Positions 1-12,252 of a stretch of 64,000 bases of DNA are shown here, one piece after another. Made by a program: the position numbers and the translations under genes. This stretch comes from Epiperipatus broadwayi (taxonomy: Eukaryota; Onychophora; Udeonychophora; Euonychophora; Peripatidae): contig JAQFVV010006651.1 of assembly GCA_028023455.1 (NCBI GenBank), positions 124,001 to 188,000 on the forward strand, written 5' to 3'. Each line of letters begins with the position of its first letter. The first letter of the stretch is position 1. The notes under the pieces were generated by a model that was not told the DNA's origin, did not search any database, and saw only the letters and a list, made by a program, of their open reading frames with translations.

Positions 1-604
1 ACTAGAATTATTTAATTTAATATTCCTATGACAATAATTTCCTTAAAGCAGCTACTTTATGAGATACAGACTGATAGCTATCAGGTTTAATTATAGATCT
101 TAATTCTTTACTTTTAACTAAATGACTGCACAATAAACAATTAGTTTCTATATTTCTAATCACCAAAAGATCTAAAAATTTTAACTTACCAAAATCTAAC
201 CCCCCCTCCTTCTAACACAAATTTTATAGAAGGATCAAAACAATTAAACTCATTTACAAATTCCTTCAATTTATCATTCTCAACTACAAATAAACAATAT
301 AAATTGAAATAAATTGAATGATAAATTGAATGATAAATTGAAGGAATTTGTAAATGAGTTTAATTGTTTTGATCCTTCTATAAAATTTGTTTTAGAAGGA
401 GGGGGGTTAGATTTTGGTAAGTTAAAATTTTTAGATCTTTTGGTGATTAGAAATATAGAAACTAATTGTTTATTGTGCAGTCATTTAGTTAAAAGTAAAG
501 AATTAAGATCTATAATTAAACCTGATAGCTATCAGTCTGTATCTCATAAAGTAGCTGCTTTAAGGAATTATTGTCATAGGAATATTAAATTAAATAATTC
601 TAGT
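1..604. repeat. Near-perfect inverted repeat of PLE coding DNA
   Basis: Positions 1-278 are the reverse complement of 329-604, with only a few differences, including 7 C versus 6 G in a homopolymer. The spacer is about 50 bp and holds short repeats of the unit AATTGAATGAT. The left arm may continue outside the window. The right arm is the start of the PLE reading frame at 314-1219, so this is a head-to-head pair of fragments of one PLE. High arm identity implies a recent inverted insertion or gene conversion between arms. Confidence 0.93.
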
Positions 605-1219
605 GGGGTAGCTTTGTTTCAGAAATATCAATTTTATAAAGATTATTTGAGTGTTGGATACTCTGATAAATTTGTTAAAAGTATTTTATTTAATAGTAAT
701 ATTTGTAAGGATGTAAAGGTTAAAGAAAAATATGATTTTATTTCTTTGCCATTTAAATTGTCTTCTTATAAAATTGTATGTAGAAATAGTAAATTGTTTG
801 GAAATAAGAAAATTGCTTGGAAAAGGGGTGTTACATTGAATAATTTATTAAATAATACAAAAGAAGTTTTTGATAGAAAGACTATTCCTGGTGTGGTATA
901 TTTTATTCCTTGTTTATTTTGTAAGAAGGTTTACATAGGTCAGAGTAGTTTGAGTTTAAATGAAAGAATAAAGGTTCATAAAAGTAGAGTTAAAAATAGA
1001 TATCTTAGTTCTGCTTTGCATATCCATGAAAAAGATACAGGCCACACTATTGATTTTGATGAAGCTAAGGTTGTCTTCTTTGAGAGAAATGAAATCAAAA
1101 GAAGAATTAAAGAGTCTTTATTATTGAAAATTTATTATTCTGAAGCAATTAACTTATTTAAGAGTTCTTTTAATATTAAGGGTGGATGGGAAGTGAATGG
1201 ATTTGTGGGTAGTTTTTAA
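314..1219 (+). CDS. Penelope-like element ORF, 3' part: RT thumb region and GIY-YIG endonuclease (5'-truncated)
   Basis: The 301-residue frame lacks the reverse transcriptase palm and starts inside the inverted-repeat spacer, so its first Met is not the native start. Residues about 35-95 (FLDLLVIRN, then SVSHKVAALRNYCHRNIKL) fit the region after the RT palm in PLEs. Residues 193-245 match the PLE GIY-YIG endonuclease: a C200-x2-C203 pair, YIG at 207-209, R218, H222, and a His cluster at 236/238/244. E267 is the candidate metal-binding Glu. In PLEs this nuclease nicks DNA for target-primed reverse transcription. The 906-nt frame is uninterrupted, unlike other PLE remnants here, so this copy is comparatively young. 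The family call is firm; activity cannot be judged because most of the RT is absent. Confidence 0.85.
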   Translation: MNDKLNDKLKEFVNEFNCFDPSIKFVLEGGGLDFGKLKFLDLLVIRNIETNCLLCSHLVKSKELRSIIKPDSYQSVSHKVAALRNYCHRNIKLNNSSGVALFQKYQFYKDYLSVGYSDKFVKSILFNSNICKDVKVKEKYDFISLPFKLSSYKIVCRNSKLFGNKKIAWKRGVTLNNLLNNTKEVFDRKTIPGVVYFIPCLFCKKVYIGQSSLSLNERIKVHKSRVKNRYLSSALHIHEKDTGHTIDFDEAKVVFFERNEIKRRIKESLLLKIYYSEAINLFKSSFNIKGGWEVNGFVGSF

Positions 1220-1508
1220 TAGTATATGTAATGTGTGGTTTTTTTGTAGTTCTTTACACTTGAGAAGTCTGCTTGTAGCAGTGAAACCTTAGGTTGTGTT
1301 TTAATATTATTTTTATGCTGGTCTGGTTTAATTTTAGATTTGGGGTAGTTTTGATTTTATATTGACTAGTTTAGCTTTATGCTTGTAATGTTTATATATA
1401 TATATAATACAAAGAAATCAAGTCATATGTCACATGATCTAATTTAACAAGCTTGTATTACAAATGTTATATAATGAGCTTGCAAATAGCTTTTAATAAG
1501 CTTTTCAG

Positions 1509-1570
1509 AAATATCCTCAGCCTCACACCAGTTTGTGCTACTGGCTTTCTCAGTGAGGTGCTAGGATATT
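1509..1570. repeat. Nested hairpin 3' of the PLE ORF
   Basis: About 290 bp after the PLE stop, AATATCCT and AGGATATT enclose CCTCAC/GTGAGG and an inner CCAGT/ACTGG stem. On the minus strand a CTGAGAA segment sits where a hammerhead CTGANGA core would be, but no GAAA follows, so a ribozyme is not claimed. Placement fits the terminal repeat of the upstream PLE. Confidence 0.5.
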
Positions 1571-1654
1571 CAAGCATTAGATTTAAAATACCAAGCCAAG
1601 CCCAGCACTTTATCTAATGGATAACTATTAAGTAGAAAATCTGAAATTTTCAGA

Positions 1655-2345
1655 ATGAGATTAATTTAGGATTAGGATTAGAGTTAGTGTTGAACTTAGG
1701 GTTAGATGTTAGGTTTAGGATAAGGTTTAGGATTAGAGTTATGGATAGGTTGAGGTTTAGGCTTAGGATTAGAGTTAAGGTAGGGTTAAGACTAAGGTTA
1801 AACTTAATGTTGAGGTTAGATGTAAGTTTAGAATTTGGATTAGAGATGAGTTAGAATTAGGATTTGGGATTAAGGTTGAGATTTAGGGTGTTAAGGGGGG
1901 TTAAGACCAGAGTTAGGGTTAAGGATAATGTTTGGCTAGGATTAGAATTAGAATTTGATGTTAGAATTTAAGACTAGTGTTAGGGTGAGGAATAAGGTTA
2001 AGGATAGGAATTTTAGGATTGGGATCAGGATAGAATTATGATTAAGATTGGGTTTACTATTATGGTTAGGGTTAGAGTAGAATTAGGTGAGGGTTATGAT
2101 AGACTAGGGTTAAGGTTATATTTGCAATTAGGGCTTAGGTTTAATTCTTAAGATTTGGGATTAGGGTTAGAGATAGGTTGAGTTTGTTTAGGGTTAGGTT
2201 AATAATTAGATACAGGGTTGTAGTTAGGTTAAAATTAGGGTTATGTTTAATGATGCTGTTATAGTTAAGATAGCAAAAGAGTTAGGAGTAGAGTTTGACA
2301 GGATAAGTTGGGATTAGGGTTAGGGTTAGTTTTAGGGTTAGGATT
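1655..2345 (+). repeat. Degenerate TTAGGG-like interstitial block
   Basis: About 690 bp of variants of GGTTAG/GGATTAG/AGGTTTAG, with perfect TTAGGGTTAGGG-type stretches near 2060 and 2315. It is G-rich on the plus strand throughout. TTAGGG is the common metazoan telomere repeat. The block is too diverged to be an active telomere; it is either an old interstitial telomeric tract or an unrelated hexamer minisatellite. Confidence 0.75.
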
Positions 2346-3205
2346 CAGATTTCAGTAGTATACTTCAGACCAAACAGTTTTTTAATCTCTTTACCAAATA
2401 ACAATGAAGAGAATATCATACTCATCAAGTTATTCAGTTATCATTTCTCAAGGACAATTATACTCGCTTTATTGTAGAGACAATTGCTGTAAACTTAAAT
2501 AATAATCAGACACCAATAACATAGTTTTATAAAATCTTTTAATTAACCAATTGTTTAAATCAATGAAGGTCTTCCGATTCAAGGCTGAAATTAAAATCAT
2601 CAAGCAAAAGTTTTTTATTCATTTATTTTATTCAGCTAATCTCCCAAAAAAATTTAAAATCCTAAGATATAAAACCCAGGCTAACCATTATATAATTATA
2701 AAGTTCTGATATCAGATCTGTTTCTAAATATTTTTTGAGATCTCGGTTCTATAACAAGAGTAGGTTTTGTTTGCTCTTGGTTATAAAGAGTAATATTAAT
2801 GATATCTCATATTCCTATTCATGCCCTTCCAAAAACATTTTCATTAGCTCTATTTTATAGCTATTTAATCAATAAATAACATATTGTATACAGCAATAAA
2901 ATCTCCCATGACCAAACAAACCAATTTCTGGCTTTTGGGGTTACCATTAAAAAATTTTAAGTTTCAATGTTACAACTAATGCATTTATCAGTCACATTTC
3001 CTCCCTTTATATTATCAAGCTAATAGTCTAAAATTTATAAACTTTTAGGTTTCACATAAGCTTGAGAATTAAATGGATATGCAATAATATAGATCTACAA
3101 AATTCCCATCTTCATATATATCAATTTTTGCCTTTTGTAAGTAAATATTTAGAGTTAAAGCTGGATATTAATACATCTATGAATATAGTAAGCCTAGGTT
3201 TGAGA
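2346..3205. other. Featureless AT-rich DNA
   Basis: No gene, RNA gene or clear repeat is seen. The short reading frame at 3062-3253 has no family resemblance. Confidence 0.5.
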
Positions 3206-3209
3206 TCTT

Positions 3210-3338
3210 ATATGTATTTTTTTTCATATGTCATAGCATCGGCCAGGACATGAACCCACAACCATCTGCAACCAACTACTTGCTTGCAGGGCAGCTGTGA
3301 TGACTTCTCGGCTAACAATGCTTGACATGTATTTTTTC
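3210..3338 (-). mobile_element. tRNA-derived SINE (same family as 40066-40169)
   Basis: Read on the minus strand from about 3326 to 3224, the sequence runs AAGCATTG, a box A-like GCCGAGAAGTCA, a box B-like GGGTTCATGTCC, then GGCCGATG and a short A-rich tail. It aligns through the body with the plus-strand copy at 40 kb. ATGTATTTTTT occurs on both sides (about 3211-3221 and 3327-3337), a plausible TSD. Box A is more diverged than in the 40 kb copy, so this insertion looks older. Confidence 0.7.
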
Positions 3339-3339
3339 A

Positions 3340-3960
3340 ATTTTAAATTATTATTTTAGAAGAACATACAGGATTAAAAGTGGTTGTTAAATGTATTAGT
3401 TGCAGTTTTGAATCCTAATCTTTTCTGATGAATGCAAAATTCAAAAACCAGTTGGTCTGGAGATGTGAATTTAGATCATCATATCAACTGGTGTCCATTG
3501 ATTATTCCAGCTTACAATAGATAACCTTAAAGTAAGTGGAAGGATCTCTTCTTGGAAACATTTGAGCAGGCATATGAGGATAAATGATGTTATTGGTATT
3601 GATTTTCCTAGCTAAAGCATAGAAACATCCTAAAGTTGTTAAAAACTATGATTTCAAAAGCATATAGAAACTGGCCTAGTATTAGATCTGTAAAGTTTAT
3701 CCAAATCTGAATCCCCAAGATTTTTTTAAATTTTAGAGTATTAGCATGAAATATATGCAGGGCTAAAAACTGGCTATTCCAACTTTGAATTCTAGTCTTC
3801 ACTGCTGAAGATGAAATCCAAAACCAAATAATCTGGAGATGGAAACTTTATAGCACTATTCTTTTTGATCCATTGATAAATCAAACTTACATCAGATGAC
3901 TCAGGAATACAGAAAAAAATTCTCTTGGAAGCTTATGCATGAATACATGAGAGGTCATGT
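3340..3960. repeat. Diverged direct duplication of about 370 bp
   Basis: Two blocks share an ordered series of short matches: TTGAAT-CTA-TCTT, CCAAAACCA-like, GGTCTGGAGATG/ATCTGGAGATG, a CCATTGAT segment, CTTGGAA, and GATGTTATTGGTATTGATTT/GATGTTGTTAATAGATTTG. Starts are near 3411 and 3782. Identity is low, and the coding potential is nil. Confidence 0.45.
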
Positions 3961-4416
3961 ACTGATGTTGTTAATAGATTTGTTTTTGTTTTATGATTTA
4001 ACTAAAAACAGAAAATACTCATTACTGGATTCAATATATTTTGTTGTCTATCTGAAAAATAAAAATCTTAAATAGAAACTCCTCATTTATATAAAAATAC
4101 AAAATTTAAATTTCACTTGAAGATCAGATCATCAGCATAATTAGAGTTTGAAACACTGGGATCTGATAATTTTATTTTTCACATTTATAAATCATTCCCA
4201 ACTTGTATAAGGGGTCTAATGTGTGGGGCATTAAAAATTTGAACTCTGTTTGGTTACATATTTTCTGACTATATGGTATATATAATAACGTCAACAGAAA
4301 TTGTTTCTATATCATCTTATATTAGAGATGTATAATATGGTGTAACAGAATGCAAAATAGATGAGCGCTACTAAAATTGAAAAGTCAGATAATGGAATAT
4401 ATATTTTTTTCAACAT

Positions 4417-4902
<486 letters not shown>

Positions 4903-4940
4903 GGATAAACAGACAGACATTGAGAGAGTCAGACAGACAT

Positions 4941-5624
<684 letters not shown>

Positions 5625-5893
5625 AAATACAGTCTTAGTATTTGTCTAAAGGTTTGTAATGGTGGTATATTATAAGATGTGATATGTTGGACTATTTCCA
5701 TCATTTATGAGAGAATGTTGAATGTATAGAAAATTTTAAATTTTATTTAAACTTTCCAAATATAAACAACTTGTTAATAATAACACGCAAATAGACAATA
5801 CAGGTTAGTAATTACACAACGTTTCGAGTAGTATTATTCTCCACTCTTTTTCAGGTGTTGCTGGCCTATATGCACACTGACAATATTAGCTTA

Positions 5894-5965
5894 GAAGTTG
5901 AACTCGCACCTTTAGATTCTTGAATATCGAATTTAAGGCAAACGCTCTCCCACCTGAGCTATTCT
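5894..5965 (-). repeat. tRNA-like segment
   Basis: On the minus strand, AGCTCAGGTGGGAGAGCG fits a tRNA D-arm/box A and GCGAGTTCAAC fits box B. The anticodon arm does not fold properly and no acceptor stem is visible, so it is a SINE head or tRNA fossil, not a tRNA gene. A second partial copy, lacking box A, follows at about 6018-6072. Confidence 0.55.
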
Positions 5966-6093
5966 GTTAAAGGCCCAGGTGTTGCTAACCTATATGCACA
6001 GTGAGAATATTTGCTTAGAAGTTGAACTCGCATCTTTAGATTCTTGAATATCGAATTTAAGGCAAACGCTCTATCACTGTGCATATAGGCCAT

Positions 6094-6142
6094 CAACACC
6101 TGAAGAAGAGTGGAGAATAATATTACTCGAAACGTTGTGTAA
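6094..6142 (+). ncRNA. Hammerhead ribozyme-like motif (PLE type)
   Basis: Core CTGAAGA lies at 6100-6106 and GAAAC at 6129-6133. Stem II pairs GAGT with ACTC. Stem I pairs ACAC (just before the core) with GTGT (just after GTT at 6134-6136), and GTT fits the NUH cleavage rule. Stem III is only AC/GU, the short form described for PLE hammerheads. An extra A between the core and stem II weakens it. The inverted copy in the left arm reads CTGAAAA, a mutated core. Confidence 0.55.
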
Positions 6143-6285
6143 TTACTAACCTGTATTGTCTATTTGTGTGTTATTACTAACAAGTTGTTTGTATTTGGAA
6201 AGTTTAAATAAAGTTTAAAATTTTCTACACATTCAACATTCAGTCATAAATGATGGAAATAATCCAACATATCGAATACAGTCTT

Positions 6286-9200
6286 CTTTTATTTATAACA
6301 TATATATATGTGTGTGTGTAAATTTTAATCACCACTGTCTTTTTTTATTTATTTAGAAATTTATTTCTTTCTGTGAAAAAATAGTTGCTTGTTTACATAG
6401 TTACTGTTTGTTTGGATATTGGGAATTACAAACGCAAAAGAAATTAAAGTAATTCTTTTCATGAATAAAATTATAATATTTTATTTTTATTGTACTTTAA
6501 ATAAAATGATCTGATGTAAATAAATATTTATTTAGCCAGTAACAATAATAGTAGAAAATAATTGTAAAACATTTACAACAAAAATTATTCCACATAAATG
6601 GGCCACCAAAAAACAAATTAAAAACAATTTAATTTAAAAATAATTTTATTAATTAATAATTTCGAATTTTTATATTTGTCAAAACTATTCAATGCTGAAA
6701 TTAATTTACTGCAGCATTTATGTTCATTCAATCATAAAACATCTACATTATTTTTTGAAATTGTTAAAAATAAACTATGTAAATATATATATATATATTA
6801 ACCATTTTATTATAGTATAATTACAATATTTTCAAGTCCCCCCCCCTCTATTTATTGATATCGGAGATGTTAACAGTACTTGAATTTATATTAATTTTTT
6901 TAGGTTGACAAATGGTGGGTTTTTTGAGTTAAAATATATTAATTTTATATGTATAAAAGTACATTTGCAATATTTACATGGAGAAAAATTTAACAAAGGA
7001 CTATACAAAATGGACATGGAAATGAATATAAACAAAAACATTTATATTGCAGGAAAGATATAATTTTGGAAGATAACAACTAATTGAAAAATATGGGGAA
7101 TATAAAATATTTAAGCATAAATATTACACACACAAAAAAAAAAAAAACAAACGATAAAGATATACAAAGAAAGAAATGTATTGAGTAAAAAAGCCACAGA
7201 GATATCAAATGTGATATTATATGATTGGAATATATTAAAAGTTAATAAATGATTAATATATTACACAGCAGTGGAAAATATAATTACATATGGAAGTGAT
7301 AATTTAGCAGTGGATGAATAAAATTAAAAAAAAATCGATGACTACAGAAATAGATTACTGGCAAGGATATTCAGATAGGTCAACAAGAGTGTGCATAAGC
7401 AATTAAATAATTGTAGTAACCAGTAGTATTTTCTTTATACTAATTGTAAAATACACCTTTTTTGAAATTGAATTTGTGAATAAAAAAATAAAGAGTAGAA
7501 GATTTTCTAATAAATTATTTTATAGCACAATGTATTGATATGTGCTAGCAAATAAATATTTTGTGTTATGATTACAAAAAAAAAATCAAACCTTATCAAT
7601 TAAATATCAGTTATACTTGCATGAAAAAGGAAATAAAATGGATTTGAAGCAAACTAGATTTGTTAAATGTATTAATTACACCAAAAAGTTGACATATTTT
7701 AAAATTTCATATATCAAAATTTTCATGTATAAAAATGAATTCAGATATATAAAGAATTTTTTTTCTATTCTCTGTTTTTCTCCATTCTATTTTCTTGATA
7801 TATTGTTGAGGTTAATCAGTAAACATGTTGTAGGGTTGATTGAACTATATATGATGGTTTTAGAGATGAATGACTACAGGTGTGAGCAATATAGTTATTG
7901 ATAAATCTTTTTTGATAGACATGAATGAGTCTCTATAAAAGGGATTCGTTATAAATTTTATACAGAACATATTTTTCTAGAAGAGAGATCAGAGTTAAAA
8001 GTGGCTATCAGGGAAGTCATCATTGGATAGCGTATCATTGGCCACAGCCTTTCCTTCATGAAGTCCATTTTCTCAATTATAATTGTGAAACTAGAAGAAT
8101 ACTACTAATATTATTATTGTTAAAAAAGAAAATACATAATGACCTCATATGTTTGTAGTTCAGGCTTTATCAATGTTGGTTGGCTAAATTTCCAGCTGTC
8201 TATCTCTTGCCCTAGCATGCTGCTCTATAAAAGATAAAGTGCCCATGTCCAGTCCTACCTTGAAGACGTACTAGCGTGAAAAAAATAAAGATCATTGATT
8301 TTTGAAAACTTGTGTTTATTTTGTTAATAAACTAGGATCATCATTGCCATTTTCCTCCAAGATTATATCTATTTACAAATTTACAAAAAAGGAGAACATA
8401 TATACTGATACTGCCAAATAAATGAACAAAACAAAAAGTAATAGAGTAGTTTATGCATTTGCAAACCAAGTAAAAAAATACCCAGAACTATTTCATGAAA
8501 TAAAGCAAATCTACTTCAGCTGATAATGAAATATAAGTATTAAACAATTATTTTATATGTTTTCTAGTCAAGTTAATAAAATTGTGTACCCAATATTAAT
8601 TAGTGAATTAAATTTGTAACTACTCCATTTGAAAAAAGAAATAAAAGGATTATTAAAACAGTATTTTATCCACTGACAAAAAAGAATAAATTAAAAAGTA
8701 CTAAAATATTTATTTTGTAAATATACTTTTTTTCTGGTTTGAGCTAAGAAACTAAAGATAAACAGATTGAATCGTTTATCAATAAGCAGAATAAGAAGTA
8801 GGATTGTTCTTTTTTGTTTGTAGATTACATGTGACCCAAAATTTTATTAATATAATAAACTAATACTTATTTAATTAATCATTGTTAGAGATTAATACTA
8901 ATTTAATTATTCTGAAATATATCATATGTTTGATTTTTTTCTTTCAGAATAATGATTTTGTTATTTGTATTATCTATTTTAATTGATTAGGAAATTATTT
9001 TATTATTTCTATGATTATTTATTTATTTGCAATATTAAAACATCGATCAGGCATATGAAAAGAATGAAATATTGTCAGTTTAAATTTAATGGAAATTATT
9101 AAAATACTATTATTTAGAAAAGATAATTTTCAAGGTCTTATCAACAGTTATACTCTGCATTTTGGAAAAGCCCATTATCTGAGAGAGTTTATTAATATAT

Positions 9201-10250
9201 TGCATATATAAAATTTTTGTTGAATTGCAATTGTCAGCCTTTATTTACTTCTCATTTGTGTATTTCACCAATTTTACCAAGGTTTCACTAAATACTGTAC
9301 TATTGTGATTGAGTTTTGCATACTCCAACCTACAGTTTGATACTGATAGGATGACCACCAATTGGATATTATTCAAATCCAGGTTAATAATGCCACTATG
9401 AGGGACTGAGATATAATACCAACTCTAAACAAATAAATATTTCAATGAACTCAGGTCACAAGACCATATTTCAAATAGATATAATCTGGATAATATGCAT
9501 GTATTAACTTTTTTGCATTGTCATTTACTTTGTTTTCATGTTCAACATTGCAATTAAGATTAACCATTATTACTTATTAGAAAATAATAAATTTGATTTC
9601 TTTGATAGATGTTTTTCTTTACAACTGAACTAAATTCTAAATATTCACATTTTATTTCTGAAAATATTAAAAAAATGAGATTATAATCAAAACAAAAAAA
9701 AATTGGTTTTAAAATCAATAAAATCTTTATTATTTAACATTTGTTTTTAAAATGTGAATAAATAATCATTTATTTCTCTTAAATCGAATGAATTACACTT
9801 AAAAGTTTACAGTTTAAAAATATTTTTTGCAATATTATATTTTCACACTTGCTAATACCACTAACACAGATGACATAGAATTTAAGTTTTAAATACCTTC
9901 AGGGTAAATTTGCATTATCCTTATATATAATGTTCAATTTTTAAAAATAAAATATTTGCATTCAAAATAAATTATTAATAATTTATATTCTTAACTTGTA
10001 ATAATTATTATGCAAATTATTGTCAAAAAGAATCTTGAATTGTAATAAATTCATAAATAAATATGTTTTTGGTTATTCAAACTATTTTCTCTAAACAATG
10101 TTATAAAAGCTGGTGATGTAAGAAAATATCAGAATACAAAAGTGTGACTTATCAAGACAGATGGAAGGTAGAGCTAAAGCTTTGTTATCTTGTCAAATAT
10201 TCAATTTTCTGGCTATTTATTGAATTTTTTGAAATTAAAATTTTATATTA
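6286..10250. other. AT-rich DNA without recognisable genes
   Basis: Many homopolymer and (TA)n runs, no coding signal. A mixed patch at about 7975-8280 is less AT-rich than its surroundings; I cannot assign it. Confidence 0.5.
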
Positions 10251-11350
10251 ATATATATATATTGTAACAGAATTACGAACGATGAAGACATTTTTCTTAT
10301 TTTTATTTATATATAATAATAAGTTCTTTAATTCAAAAATCATCCACCTTCCACTACCGCAAGCAGAGAGAACATATGGACATAAACAAGTCTATATCCG
10401 TACTTGACCGAAACTGTAACTATATGGGTATAGACCCAGGTTATTTTTCCCAGTCAACTGTCTCTCGACTGCTGTAAGATTTACAGAGTTACAGCGCTTG
10501 GATATTTATAAATTTTAATGGGATCAAAATACTGCACCACCAGTCTCATGTGTTAATTCAGTACTCAAAATGAGTACTAATTATTTCCCAAACCCTACGA
10601 ATATATTACTGTTTGGAGTGGTGAAGAACGAGACAAAACAGATTTAAATCAATAAGAAAGATTTAATACAATAAATTAAACAACAAAAAAAAAACACTTT
10701 AAATCATTTACACACAATAAACAAATTTATGCTATAATGCTACGATTAAAAGATATATATAAAAAAGATCCTGTAAATGATTGTACATTTATAGTTGTCA
10801 CTCCGTGTATATATATAAAAAGTTAAACAATGTCTGTATCATTCAAATTAAGAATTTGGCAATTGTCTAAATTAAAGATATGTGCACATATGAATGTAAA
10901 GGTGTAGTATATGTATTTTACCTAGGTTTATTGAGTCTCTGAAGTCAGTTGAGATCTTGCTGACCGCAACGTGGATTTCCTCCACTTCTTTAGCAGAGAA
11001 CGGTCACTCTTAGGTTGGATTTTGGGTTGTGAGAACTCCTCTGTATTAGGACATCAAGGACATGGCAAAACAAACTCTGGCAGGCACTATGTCAGCAATT
11101 GTTACATGTAGATGGGAACCGTTAGAGCACAGTGAGTCTGAGTTGGCCAGCGATCGCAATGGCCCTTATCCCTCCATTCTTGATGTGTCACCGATGTTAG
11201 AAATCATATCTTGTTCATTTAATTATTCGTTCTTATGTTGGAGTCCTTCCACTATGTATCTGGGTTTTCTCTTGTTTGTTTTTTTTTTGTAATCTTTAAA
11301 AGATTCTTAGGTTTGTGTTTCTCCCAATTATATATACTTATGTTCTAGAA
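10251..11350 (+). other. GC-richer island after a (TA)n tract, possible retroelement remnant
   Basis: Starts with ATATATATATTGTAACAG and contains GC-richer stretches at 10340-10620 and 10930-11250 (CGATCGCAATGGCCC near 11150). A GATTTAATACAATAAA segment lies at about 10660, a word pattern shared with three other (TA)n-initiated blocks here. No protein domain is recognisable. Confidence 0.35.
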
Positions 11351-12030
11351 CAGTGCTTCCACCAACATCTCGACAAGAAGTCTCTAACTCTAATAACATT
11401 TTTAATTAAAAAATTCCACAGTCCTTTATTCTTTCAATCCCTTTGTTTTTAGCTTTTATTCACACCTTTCCTTTTCTTAGTGTGCCTTTGGCCATTTATA
11501 TAGATTTACTTTTACACAATCTCGTAGCACTCTATACATTTATTTCTTATTTCTTTTTTTTTCTTTTAATTAAAAAGATTTTTAATAAAATGTTTTTTTT
11601 ATTTTGACAAGCATTAATTATTGCTGTCTTTATCATACTTCATACATACTCCATACACGCATTTCGTTTTATCATCAAATGTCTTGTTTTAAATTTCTAT
11701 TTTACTCTGATTTAAACCCTTCAAACTTTACTTTTTCTTCTAAATCATGTTTTAGTTCGTATTTCATTTATATTTCTTTATCACTATTAATTTTACTAAT
11801 ATACAATTTCAATATTTCTAACTTTAATTATTTTTTATTTCTCAAAATCTTGACTTTGGAGGGTAAAAGATAAGAATCTTTTCGATTCTATTTCCCTCTC
11901 TTTTATTAATTAAAACATTTCTTTCTTCATAAGTTTTAAATTCTTTTGCTAGTATTCCAAAACACAATATTTAATATTATTTAAATGTTAAATATCTATG
12001 TGTGATCGCAGTATGTGCGATCATCACAAT
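11351..12030. other. T-rich DNA, no gene seen
   Basis: Long pyrimidine-rich stretch; the frame at 11604-11873 is biased to F/S/Y residues as expected from T-rich DNA and is not considered coding. Confidence 0.5.
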
Positions 12031-12053
12031 ATATATATATATATATATTGTAG
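12002..12053. repeat. Short hairpin followed by CA(AT)nTG tract
   Basis: GATCGCA/TGCGATC forms a hairpin ending in ATCACA, then (AT)n, then TTGTAGCC. The same plan is seen near 58895 and 61840. Confidence 0.5.
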
Positions 12054-12154
12054 CCCTTGGATTTGCCCAAGATTCCATTTTTGAGTTAACTATGCAAGAT
12101 AAGATTTAATATAAAATTTTTCTCATATTTTTTTTCTTTAATAAACAAAATTTT

Positions 12155-12252
12155 TAGCCAAGACTAGGTTTGAACCCATATTCATAAGGATTGCGTACGT
12201 TTTACTTGGTAGGCAATCTGAACATTTATCACTAAAATATTTCTAACCAAAA
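12155..12252 (-). mobile_element. Possible tRNA-derived SINE fragment
   Basis: On the minus strand GGTTCAAACC is a perfect box B word, about 60 nt after a weak box A-like TAGTGATAAATG. No tail or TSD identified. Confidence 0.4.

Larger units (their letters stand above)
5636..6274. mobile_element. Palindromic PLE terminal-repeat insertion with tRNA-like core
   Basis: Arms 5681-5880 and 6074-6273 are inverted copies. AATACAGTCTT flanks the whole at 5625-5635 and 6275-6285, a candidate 11-bp TSD. The arm includes a hammerhead-like motif of the type carried by PLE terminal repeats. The centre holds a tandem duplication (5852-5975 and from 5976, offset 124 bp) that includes a tRNA-like segment. 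The arm also contains TTTAAATAAAGTTTAAA. A second insertion of the same family lies at 37669-37946. Confidence 0.82.

Noticed and set aside
1509-1570. Hammerhead ribozyme downstream of the first PLE
   Set aside because: There is a CTGAGAA segment and good stems, but no GAAA follows the inner stem.
1655-2345. Chromosome end (true telomere)
   Set aside because: Repeats are degenerate and continue into ordinary sequence on both sides.
5894-5965. Functional tRNA gene
   Set aside because: Box A and box B are good but the anticodon arm and acceptor stem do not form.
6094-6142. Cut-and-paste MITE as the explanation for the 5.6-kb palindrome
   Set aside because: The ends are not symmetrical (one-sided extension) and the direct repeats are 11 bp, which fits PLE retrotransposition better.
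11062-11292. 76-residue frame in the GC-richer island
   Set aside because: Too short, no recognisable family; likely within retroelement-derived DNA.
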